In this document: piece by piece, positions 1 through 10,132 of the stretch
Layout of the letters: the number at the start of each line of letters is the position of its first letter
Position numbering within the stretch: the stretch's first letter is position 1
Source: Meandrina meandrites
Lineage: Eukaryota > Cnidaria > Anthozoa > Scleractinia > Meandrinidae
Length of the DNA: 64,000 bases
NCBI GenBank assembly: GCA_963693305.1
Contig: OY855914.1
Span: forward strand, 16,740,899 to 16,804,898
Direction: 5' to 3'
Notes under the pieces: generated by a model
The model's input: the letters and a program-made list of their open reading frames with translations, nothing else
The model's database searches: none
Told to the model about the DNA's origin: nothing
Position numbers and translations under genes: made by a program

Positions 1-1457
1 TTTTTGAAAACACCACTTTTTACGCAAAACAATCCTGCGAACGTGGATAGGTTATTCAAGAAGGCTATTAAAATGAAATTCAACAGATATAGAAATAATT
101 TTTATATGACCTTAAACAGCTTGTATAGTTCTTCACTGGTGTTAACTTTATTTTGATTCGCCATGTCTTGGAGTTGTGATATACCTGTTTCAAAAATGTC
201 AATATTTGCTTTTCTAAAGCGATAAATTACCTGCCATTTAGGCTTGACCTTTGACCTTACGTTGTTCTGACATACAAAGGTCTGATGAATCTAAAACTGT
301 GCCAAGTTAATGACCATATGAAGTAGTTTAACCACACCAATTTTCGTGTAGCTCAATAATGAATATTCTTTTCAAAATGAAACTCACAGTTAACTCCACT
401 AACTAAAAAACACAATATTTGAAACGAAACATTTAATAGGCAAAAGTTCTCAAAAGTGATTAAAGCTAAGAGGTTTGAAAGCAGCCGTTTTAACGAAATT
501 TAAGATTATAATTGACGGGAAGATCTGAAAACCGACAGCATCGAATTCGCTCATAAATGAAGTATAAACAGATTCTCATAACAAAATGTGTACATTTACG
601 CTTGTTACCTCATATTTTGAGAAGGCTTGTAATTTCTGCAGGGCAAAGCTTTCAAACCAACCTAATAACATCGGAGACGAAGCAACGAAAACGGTAGTTT
701 CGTCCAATGTTCGTAATAATCTCACACCACGGACATATACAAAATTTGAATTATCAGCGAAGAGCAATATCTTTCTTCCTTTCGGTGAAGCTTTTAACAG
801 TCTTTTATCCGTCACTTCAGTCAAACTGACCGGCTCTGAGCACACTTGTAAAATTAGCTCAGTTAATTTTCCAATCTTGGTCAGCCGCAGGAACCGAAGA
901 CAGTGCTTCAACTCTCGCTGTTTTTGACTAGTACGATATATCATGTTCAAGTCAAAAAATATTTCGGATCTTCCCGTTAAGAGGTTATCCTAAATCACTT
1001 GGCATAAGTTTCCATGCTGTGGATAGGTAAATAAGGCGAGAAATATTCACGAAGATCTATGTCCTCTAGCACGCTTTCTTCCCGTCTTTCAATTCAGCAG
1101 TGAACAACGTGCAAGAGTTTGCCGCCTTTTTATACAATTGCTTCGTTTAAGATGAAATGAAATGTCCAGATCATTTTTTTTAACATGAGAAAAAAAACTT
1201 TTTAAAATAGATTTAGCCGAGCATAAAAGCTGAGCTCCTCGGGTATTAACTTCGCCCTTTATTTAAATCTGAATTAACGCGATGATCAAAAAAATTGTTA
1301 AAAACTACGACTTGAGCCCGCGATCAACTAGAAAACCATCATCTGGCCAGCGGTCAACTTCACGAAAACACGTGATCTCGATAAGCTCCAGATGTGAGCC
1401 CGCGATATGGCCACGTGATACTGGTAAGCGGATACCTTTCTTGACAGCTGCCAATAC
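1..1457. other. AT-rich spacer, no recognised gene
   Basis: Nothing here is recognised apart from the weak ORF at 576-950. That ORF is flanked by a short imperfect inverted repeat (gacgggaagatctgaaa near 514-530 and its complement near 960-976), so the pair may mark a small transposon-like unit. The rest is AT-rich spacer. Confidence 0.4.
576..950 (-). CDS. possible coding exon or TE fragment, unknown
   Basis: This is a 124-codon open frame on the minus strand. I do not recognise the product. The middle (about residues 55-105) reads like ordinary globular protein, with KGRKILLFADNSNFVYV followed by a hydrophobic stretch, and has no signal peptide or low complexity. A competing 113-codon ORF lies on the opposite strand over the same bases, so openness alone is weak evidence. 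The flanking short inverted repeats leave open a transposon-derived ORF. Splice signals are not obvious. Confidence 0.2.
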   Translation of the reverse strand: MNMIYRTSQKQRELKHCLRFLRLTKIGKLTELILQVCSEPVSLTEVTDKRLLKASPKGRKILLFADNSNFVYVRGVRLLRTLDETTVFVASSPMLLGWFESFALQKLQAFSKYEVTSVNVHILL

Positions 1458-1623
1458 GCCATATTCGTATTCTTGGTATTGGACTGGAACTAGCTTGCGA
1501 TGGAGGCTAATGCGGGGGAATATAATTAAAAAGAGCTTCATGTGATTTGCATTTGAAAAGATTCCCCGCATTAGCCTCAATTGGAAGCTAGTTCCAGTCC
1601 AATACCGAGAATACGAATATGGC
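1458..1623. repeat. MITE-like inverted repeat
   Basis: The left arm (1458-1517, starting gccatattcgtattc) is the near-perfect reverse complement of the right arm (1563-1623, ending gaatacgaatatggc), with a ~45-bp loop between them. ORFs crossing it on both strands are by-products of the palindrome. Confidence 0.75.
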
Positions 1624-2807
1624 CTATTGATCATAATATGTGTCAGGCTCTGTTTACGTACGCAAGTACAGTATGTGCCGTAGAGCTCCCCATCTCCCAC
1701 AGCCTCTTCTCCTCCCCCACCCCAGGTTGGGCTGCTTTAGGACTCCACTCCCCCTCCCCGAGAGTCTGTACGGGCGGGCGGGCGGGCGGGCGTACGCTGA
1801 CGTCATAACCAAAAATTTCTTGCATCGACAGGTTACCAAAATTCCTTACCCATGGTGCTCCGCTAGCGCGCTTCGCGCGCCGGAGTTCAGCTATAAATCA
1901 TAACAAGAAAAAGAAAAAAAAAAAAGAAACTAGATGATAATAAGTTATTTCAAACGCTTGTTGACCCTTGATTATTTTTTTAGAATATTAGCGTCGTTTT
2001 GTGAATGCTATTTGGCATATTCTCTACCGCATACAGAATAAGTTCTTGTAAGTAATTTTTCTTCGCAAAAAACTTGTTCATTGGAGTTGCCCGAATATAC
2101 TCAGAAAATGAATCAGGGACTTAAGTCCGTTAGACGATAAGAAATAAACCTTTTTATAAGAATGGCCTTATTTGGCTGTGATATACGAATTTGTTCTCTT
2201 GAGCAAATATTGCAAAAGAACTTTGGCCCATTTGTTTACACTATCAATTATTTCCTTGCTCACTGTATTTGCACTCAGTGATTTCTACATACCGTCGACA
2301 AGACGATTTAAGCTAGCTCAGCGTCAATTTTTTTTTTTTTAGATTTGAACACAACGTTGAGAAATTTTTAGTTAAATGACGTTCAGTGAATATGTGCTGA
2401 AAATCCAGCGAGCTCTCGATGCGTTACAGTATCAAAATGCATCAACTGCATGACGAGCTTTGCCCTCGAAAAAAATTTATGCAAATTAGGCTAAGGGGAG
2501 ATTGAACCTACCCATGGCTTATTATTAACTGTAATAGAAGAACGTATTTCGCAAGATTAGTACCATCTACGTGTTGGCGGTAACACCTTTTCGAACTTGA
2601 TCAAAAATATTTTCCAGACGCTTTCTGGCAGTTTATAATATTAACGGCTTCCCTGGAGAGAAAGAAAAACAAAAACAGACATTAGCTGGAGCACGAGATT
2701 GATTTTGGTGACTAACTAGCTAAGAAAAATTAACAACAAACATCGAAGCGTGAGATTCATGTTTTACAACAGTTTAGCTGGCAGCTCATAAAAAGGTCTT
2801 ACGTTAA
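1624..2807. other. spacer with short GC-rich (GGGC)n patch
   Basis: A C-rich then GGGC-repeat patch at about 1690-1800 is followed by AT-rich spacer. ORFs across the GC patch run in several frames on both strands and carry no recognisable domain, so I do not call a gene. Confidence 0.4.
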
Positions 2808-3975
2808 AAAAATTAGCGCGAGGTTATTATTCTGCTCACAGAAAACAACAGTTCAATAAAGAACTGACTACCCAAGTAAGACAGAATAATTTAGCGTGGG
2901 GTTAATATTCCTGCTTACAGATAACAACAGTTCAATAAAGAACTGACTACCCAAGTAAGACAGAATAATTTAGTGCGGGGTTAATGTTCTGCCTACAGAT
3001 AACAACAGCTCAATAAAGAACTGACTACCCAAGTAGGACAGAATAATTTAGTGCGGGGTTAATGTTCTGCCTACAGATAACAACAGCTCAATAAAGAACT
3101 GACTACCCAAGTAGGACAGAATAATTTAGCGTGGGGTTAATATTCCTGCTTACAGATAACAACAGTTCAATAAAGAACTGACTACCCAAGTAAGACAGAA
3201 TAATTTAGTGCGGGGTTAATGTTCTGCCTACAGATAACAACAGCTCAATAAAGAACTGACTACCCAAGTAGGACAGAATAGTTAAGCGCGAGGTTAAAGG
3301 GACAGTTTCACGGTTCGGCGCATGTCCATAAATCAAAATACTTTTTTCGCTTTTTATCAATGTTATCGCTTAGTAAACCCCACTCACATGTAGTTCAGTA
3401 ATCACATACTATGATTAGACGTACCAAAATGACGGATGACCAAAATTGTGAGAAGATTTTAGTGGATTTTACAAGCTTAGTGGACCGTTGAATTTAGTTT
3501 TGGCCCGTAGGATTTATTCCACGGTTGATGATTTCATGGCTATTTGCATGCGAAATTAGGCAACTCGCTTCCGACTGGTTCATAAACAATGAAAAAGCGG
3601 GCCTTGCAATAAAGCGTGCACAGGCGAATATATAATATGGACATGCGCCGAACCGTGAAACTGTCCCTTTAATACTCTGCCCACAGATAACAACAGTTCA
3701 ATCAAAGAAAAGCAAAATTTAAGTGTATAAGTAAGACAGAATAATTTAGCGCGAGGTTAATATTCTGCCTACAGATAACAACAGTTCAATAAAGAACTGA
3801 CTACCCAAGTAGGACAGAATAATTTAGTGCGGGGTTAATGTTCTGCCTACAGATAACAACAGCTCAATAAAGAACTGACTACCCAAGTAGCACAGAATAG
3901 TTAAGCGCGAGGTTAATACTCTGCCCACGGATAACAACAGTTCAATCCAAGAAAAGCAAAATTTAAGTGTATAAC
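2808..3975. repeat. minisatellite, 78-79 bp unit, interrupted by a MITE
   Basis: The word gttcaataaa/gctcaataaa recurs at 2851, 2930, 3008, 3086, 3165 and 3243, giving 78- or 79-bp spacing. Two subtypes alternate: one with gcgtggggttaatattcctgctt and the other with tgcggggttaatgttctgcc. The array resumes after an insertion at 3298-3668 and decays by about 3975. Confidence 0.9.
3298..3668. mobile_element. TTAA-flanked MITE inside the minisatellite
   Basis: The terminal inverted repeats are about 30 bp, starting AGGGACAGTTTCACGG at 3298 and ending with the complement at 3668. TTAA flanks both sides (3294-3297 and 3669-3672). A neighbouring minisatellite unit near 3900-3935 has the same flanks joined through a single TTAA, which is the empty site. 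No coding capacity is visible. A TTAA target is typical of piggyBac-like elements, but the family is inferred only from the target. Confidence 0.85.
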
Positions 3976-3997
3976 TTCTAAATATTGTTAATACAAC

Positions 3998-5072
3998 TTA
4001 TTATATGACTAGCTCCGTGAGCGGTCAAGATGAAGCGAATCTCGTGCTCTGATTGGCTACCCGAGCGGTCAAGATGGAGCCATCTTGACCGCTCGGGATC
4101 GCCCGCTGTGTCCCTGCAAGCGAAAAAACTTTTACCGACGCTACTTGAAAAAGCTTTTCGTCGTAAATTTTCGCTATGAAAGTATTTTCCGAAATAACAC
4201 AAAGATTTCCTGTCTATTTCTAGCAAAAGGAGGTCCGACAACAACGAAATAGGTCTTGAAGCGAATGAGACAGATGAGAGCAAACAAATTAAACTACAAA
4301 TGTTAATTAACGAGTTTCGTGAATTTTATTTGCCGCAAAAACCGGCTGATACAAAAAATAAAACGCAAAGCGACTTGAAGACATGATATCGGCTTTGTTT
4401 GGCGGAAAAGGGAGAGACTGAAGTCAGTGACATACCTGAAGAATAAAGTGCTCTGCAAACTTGTCGTTTGTGTAACATCTTCAAAAATAATGGAAGAAAG
4501 CGGACGGCACGGCGAACCTAACATCTTTTCACCGAAGCCTCTAATGCTCACGTCGACTAACAGTGAGTCGAGCATTTAAATTAATGATGTAGAAAAGTTC
4601 AAGCTTTTCCTGTGAAGTGGTATTAAAATCCCAAACGCTTTCAACAATCACAATTTCAATATTCAGCTCGTGTATATATGTCACCGCAGGTTTGCACCAC
4701 TAAAGCGCCAGAATACTCTGCAAAACGTCCAATAATTAAAAGCTGGCGGTCAGATGGAATGGACAATCTTCTTTTAAGGCTTCAAACTCAACGTTGTTTC
4801 GCAAATTTAAGCCATTCCAATATCCTTTTGAGGGTTAAAATGATGTGAATTTCGCTGTTGTCGCATCGTTTTACTTCGTCTCGATTCATTCAAGAATTTG
4901 ACAGTCACTCATTAAACTTTTAAACCAATGAAATGATTTAGCGTGCGCCATTGATTGTGCATGCAACTGGCTTTCTTTTCAGTGCTCAAAAAAAGTCATA
5001 TAATAAATCCTTTATTGACCAAGCTTGTTCGGTCAAGATGGCAAGATATTGGCCTCGTTCTTTTTTTGCGTG

Positions 5073-5105
<33 letters not shown>

Positions 5106-5171
5106 CACGCAAAAAAAGAACTCGGCCAATATCCCGCCATCTAGACCTCACGCTTGGTCAATAACCCATAT
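3998..5171. mobile_element. 1.2-kb non-autonomous element, copy 1
   Basis: It matches 59739-60958 over its whole length with small indels. Each end is an imperfect hairpin: a gagcggtcaagatgg palindrome near 4048-4100, and an arm tttattgaccaagc / gcttggtcaataa at about 5010-5165 that encloses a second palindrome (cctcgacttcgtctcggtcc). The ORFs inside are not open in the second copy, so no protein is called. Confidence 0.75.
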
Positions 5172-6108
5172 TTACCGATGTGGTTTTTGTCTAGCTTCCA
5201 TAACATGGTTTGCAACCTTGTATTTCCCGCCAGAATTAATTTATTCGCGGTAACAATGATCGAAAGACGAAAATGCCGAATCTTCTGTATTCATTAGACA
5301 AAACGCTTGCATATTCCTGGCCGTCGACTTCTGGGTTCGCAATCGTCTACACTTGCAACATAGCGAGAACTATATTACAAAGAAAATGTAACGAAGATGC
5401 GTTAAGATGCTCCTCAATTCAAGCAGATTAGTCAAGAAATAAATTAGAATGGAGTCCTTAAAAGCGCCACGGCCACTTCTCGTGCTATTCGTGCATTCTT
5501 CTTATTACCGCTTGTCGAAAATACTTTTGATCCAGCTATTAGTGATGTCAGTTTTCCTCGGCTTGCATATACATGTACAGACGCAACTTACCAAAGACGA
5601 TTTATGCGGGCGGCTTTGTTGTGGATAATCAATGATGTGTTTCCAGTCTCGGTCAATCTCGTGTAGTACCGATATAAAAATGCCAGCTTAGATTTGATAG
5701 TGTTGCCAGGAAAATTTTTGGGCACAATAGCTTTGAAGTCTCGCAAACGCCTGTATAATAGCACTTAAACGAGGAAAACTCCATAAGAGGATTTACTGAA
5801 TAGTCACTGAATACATTACTACCACATGAGACCACGAATGCAGAGACTGCGTGACAAAAGAAAAGATCTGCGGTCAAGTTTCATGTCACATTTCCTGGCA
5901 TGCGATGACAAGTCTTGTACAAGACTAAACGACCTCCTGGACAGAATTTTTTTTGAGGGCAAAGCTCGTCATGATCAGGGCCATCTCCCGACTTTCATGT
6001 CTGGCTCTGCCGACTCAAACATAACAACTGAGACAGAACTTCTTTTAGCCAGATCTATCGCTTGTTTTAATTCTAATTGTTGTAATTATCATTAACATTA
6101 TCACTGAT
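5172..6108. other. spacer, no recognised feature
   Basis: Mixed AT-rich sequence. Short ORFs at 5653-5877 and 5826-6095 overlap on opposite strands and resemble nothing I recognise. Confidence 0.35.
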
Positions 6109-6181
6109 TGAAGGTGATATGTGATCTTCGCAGTGAATTTCCAATTTAAGCAATTGGAATAAAGAAGCCTGAAAAAAATCA

Positions 6182-6215
<34 letters not shown>

Positions 6216-6255
6216 GATACCGGTGCGATGCTCTACCAACTATCGCACCGGTATC

Positions 6256-6289
<34 letters not shown>

Positions 6290-6362
6290 TGATTTTTTTC
6301 AGGCTTCTTTATTCCAATTGCTTAAATTGGAAATTCACTGCGAAGATCACATATCACCTTCA
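6109..6362. repeat. perfect 121-bp inverted repeat of truncated tRNA-derived units
   Basis: The arms 6109-6229 and 6242-6362 are exact reverse complements around a 12-bp spacer (gctctaccaact). Each arm is the 3' part of the tRNA-like repeat at 57.6 kb: anticodon arm, T arm with ggttcgaatccc, acceptor strand tgaagcc, and the tail ctgatttttttcagg. The 5' half of the tRNA is missing from the right copy. Confidence 0.9.
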
Positions 6363-8691
6363 TATATATCCGCAGTTCTCATATGAATCATTTCATATAC
6401 ATTACATCATTATCACTGATTATAACCAATATTATTATCGTTATTATTATCATCACTCATTTGTATAATTGCTCAGGTGATTTTAGAGATACAGGATCTT
6501 GCAGTCTTGCTATAATCACCTAGTCCTGTCCCTGAACTCTCTCTTCCACTCTCAAAATGAACCAATCAAAAAACTGAATACGCGCGCTTGTGTTAGCATT
6601 ACTGAAAATGGCGTAGTTCAAGATTTCGTCATTTTCGTGAAAGTAGAATAGAAATTATCTGAGTAGCAACTATCGTTTATCGGTTTAACCGTTCGCTTTT
6701 AGTGAAAAGTCCCTAGTTTAAGTTCGACGTTATTAGAAGAACGTTCTTCACGCTCGCGCGTTGATGTACTATTGTTTGCGGGAAACTTGGTGAGTTGTTT
6801 TAGATGGTTTCCGGCTTTTAAATGCCTTTTCCAGTTGTTTTTGTTAGTTAACTCGAACGCACTCAATTTTCTATGATTACTTCTAGTATAAATGTATTAT
6901 TGTGCTCCTATTTTACCAATGGCCGCGAAGTGAAATTCGTCCTTCGTACGCGTCCGTGCCGGCCTTACGTAAATTTTATTTCAGACTTTGTCGGCTCTAG
7001 CTATTGTTCGAAAGTGCAAAAAAATGCTATGAAATTAAAAACCTAGTAAGATGGTTTTAAATAAATTGAGCGTTTTTGTATGCCTTGACTTTGGCAAGTT
7101 CCCTCTTGCATTGCAATCTGGAACCCTTGTTTAGCTGTTATTTTAGGGTAAAACACAAGGCTTTATTGAAATGAATTAGATACACAGGTATTGAAATAGA
7201 AAGGTGGGAAAACATACAAAAAAAAGTAGACCCAAGTAGGACCAGCTCACCTGTTAGTTTACACGAAAAATAAAGCAGAAAAGGGATCGCTTACAACAAA
7301 CATGACTGAAAGACTGAATCGATTTCTGCAGTGGTTTTCTGATTTTTCAATTCAAGAAATTGGGCCAGAATCAAGTATAAAGGATTCAACAAGATTGGAA
7401 CCTGTGAAATCGACGTTACCAGTCATGCTATAGAAAAGTTTATGTATCAAAAAGAAAATCATTTCACTTGCATTTTCATCCGCAGTTTGAATAGAATTTG
7501 TAGGCCAGTGTTCCTGCCCAATGTAACGAAACATTTCTCAAAGATAAGACTGCGATTGAGATTACTTGTCAGCGGTATACCCAGAAAAGTGTAACGCAAT
7601 GTTGCCGTTCTCTGACTCGAAATGGTCGGGAAGATTTTGCTCTCCTTTGATCTCTTGGATTTTTCTCAACAAACAGAAAGCTCAGTGAAAGGTACGAGCG
7701 TATTTTTAACCTATTTTACGAGTGTTAAATTAAGAAAGCAAATTCTGGTTGATTTGAAACCGATTTGATCTGATGAAGACCGCTTTTGACCTTGACAAAT
7801 GGCACGTGAGCCGTGTAAACTTTGGAACGCGAGGTCAAATAAAAGACCCAAATCTGCTAAATTATTTTACATTTTATTTAAGAACGATAATTAAACACTC
7901 ATAATAGTCTTGTAAATGTGTGATGGTGCTTGAGAAGAAATGTATTTGAAGCTTTATTGTTCAGAAGTGTTTACATGATATGTTTTCATCGACTGGAGGC
8001 CGTTACGGCAAAGCTCAAATTTCACGAAAGTGCCATTTACATTAATAAATCATCTTTTGAGTTGCCCAAGGTTTTGAAAACGGATTTTACAAGAAGAAAT
8101 AATGCTCTTTCACTTGGTATAAGTTTCTTTACCTTAGCTCATGTCCTAGTCAACGATTTTAGCCGTTAAATTTTGTCAATTTTAACTTGTGAGAAATCGC
8201 TCAAACTAAATGTAAATAATTGAAAATCTTCTAACAAAATTTAAAGTATATTGTTGTAGGGTATTTAGAAATGACCACTTGAATCCTGACCTTTCAAAAT
8301 TAAGGGGCCATACACATGGCCGAAAAATTGGGAGACTAGGTCTGAGCAGATATCTTCCCTTAGGTGAAGCGTAGAGTATCAAAAAATTGCATGTCGCCAC
8401 ATATTCTTATGAAGATAAACACTGTGTAAACCTTGCAGTTGTGACGTCATCTGTCACGTGATCGAAACACGAGGAAGTTGTCAAGTTGCTTTAAAACTAC
8501 ATTTTACTCCGTGGAGCTGGAATTTTTTTATCCAAAATGTACATTTTTTGATGGAATTTTTAGAAAGTAATATTATTATCTTCCCTGAAAAATATATTCC
8601 GGTGAAAATTGCAGTTGAAAAGTTTGATTGGTTCCTGTTCAACAAGTTTTAAACTAAGAATAAAGGGAAAAATTCCCATGAGGTTTGAATG
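6363..8691. other. AT-rich spacer
   Basis: No gene, RNA or repeat structure was recognised. Small ORFs (for example 7930-8169) carry no identifiable motif. Confidence 0.35.
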
Positions 8692-9171
8692 TACCCTGGT
8701 GAAAATCGTTTTAAGATCCTTGAGGATCTTTAAAGATCTGTGCAAGGATCTTTCTGGATCTTGATGAGGATCTTCAAGGATCTTCATCCACATCCTCAAG
8801 GATCTTAAAGGATCTTGAAAAATTCTTGCAGGACCCTGCAAGGTCCCTGCAAAGATCCTTCGGGATCCTGAAGGATCTTAAAAGATCCTGAAGGATCTTT
8901 GCAGGGACCTTGCAGGGTCCTGCAAGAATTTTAAAAGATCCTTAAAGATCTGAGCAGGAACCTGGAGGATCTTAAAAAGGAACATGAAGGATCTTAACAG
9001 GAACCTGAAGGATCTTTACAGGAACTTGAAGGATCTTAACAGGAACCTGGGGGATCTTAACAGGAATATGAGGGATCCTCCAGTATCGTGCTTTAGAAGT
9101 CCTGCAAATATTGTTGTGCTTCATTATGGGATAATTTTAAAAGATCCTCTTAGATTTCTTAAGGATCATTA
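8692..9171. repeat. GGATCTT/AAGATCC repeat field, copy 1
   Basis: Degenerate short repeats built on aaggatctt and its complement, often as palindromes such as aagatccttgaggatctt. The outer edge carries taccctggtgaaaat at 8692-8706, which recurs inverted at the edge of the second field (28820-28834). ORFs such as 8984-9172 simply read the repeat (NRNLKDL pattern). Confidence 0.85.
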
Positions 9172-9757
9172 ATTTTACAGTGAGTGAGATTAAAATGACT
9201 GCTCAGAGATTCAAAAATGATATCTCGTAAACTCTTTATTTGCATCTAGACAAAATAAGTATAATAATAACAAAAATAAAAAGTAGTGATTATATAATCA
9301 CTGCTATACCTTTGCTTAATATATAATTTCAAGAGTATTTTTGAATTATGGATATGTGATGTAGTATAAATGAATTTCAGGTTAAAATGATTTACTGCAG
9401 ATTTATTACCATAATCCTCAAATAAAAATACCGTTTAAGATCATTTTGACCTGAAATTCGTTTTCAAAACATGAGTGTCTCAAGGTCAAAATCAATGTGT
9501 TAAAAACGGTTTGCAACAGTAACTGTAAAAAGTAAAAATCGTTAAGGCAACCTCTGCTCTTGAGACAAGTTGACATTGAGTTGTTTGTAACAGTGCCAAA
9601 ATTAAAAAATTTACCAGACAAGGGAGAAATATAACATTTAATTATAATTCATAATAAACAGAAAAGATTATCATTTTTGCATTTCCCCTACGCTGCCATT
9701 TTCAATTTTATGCTGTCATTGCATTGCCGCTATATTGTTAGTAAGCAGAGCTTCTTT
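9172..9757. other. AT-rich spacer up to the Polinton insertion site
   Basis: No recognised feature. The sequence ends with tcttt at 9753-9757, which is repeated directly after the element at 26097-26101. Confidence 0.4.
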
Positions 9758-10051
9758 AGTAGTATAATCGGAGTCCGACTAAAACCATCTCGGGCGCACC
9801 AAAATTTCTAACCTCTTCAGGAGACTAGAGTCAGGGACCCAAATCAAACCACGCTCACAAAAGCTCGCGTGCCTTGATTTAAGTCCCTGACTATAGTCTC
9901 CTAAAGAGGAAAGAAATTTAGGAGCTGCTCGATAGTTTTAGTCGGACTCCGATTATACTACTTAGGAAAAAGCCACAAAACAGAGAAACGTCTTTACAAC
10001 AAAGGGCGGCGGGGACAAGCATTTAGAGAATTGACACCGTGCTGTATAAAA
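9758..10051 (+). repeat. Polinton left TIR with internal palindrome
   Basis: 294 bp matching 25804-26096 in reverse, with only a few differences, including one extra A near 9967. The first 205 bp (9758-9962) are themselves an imperfect palindrome: agtagtataatcggagtcc at the outer end pairs with its complement at 9944-9962. Inner pairs such as aggagactagagtcaggga with tccctgactatagtctcct continue the stem. The inner edge ends in the TATA-like word ctgtataaaa. Confidence 0.95.
10042..10051 (+). promoter_or_regulatory. TIR-borne TATA-like box before polymerase gene
   Basis: ctgtataaaa lies at the inner edge of the left TIR, about 82 bp before the polymerase start. Because the TIRs are copies, the same box faces inward at the right end before the ORF starting at 25796. 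A promoter role is inferred from the motif and position. Confidence 0.4.
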
Positions 10052-10132
10052 GTTTTCTAAATTAGAGAAACACATCATTAAGTTAACAACAATTAATTAA
10101 TTTAAAAAAATATTTTTTCTACATAATATACG

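Noticed and set aside
2808..3975. Regularly spaced repeats that could suggest a CRISPR array
   Set aside because: The units are contiguous 78-79-bp tandem copies without unique spacers, in eukaryotic sequence.
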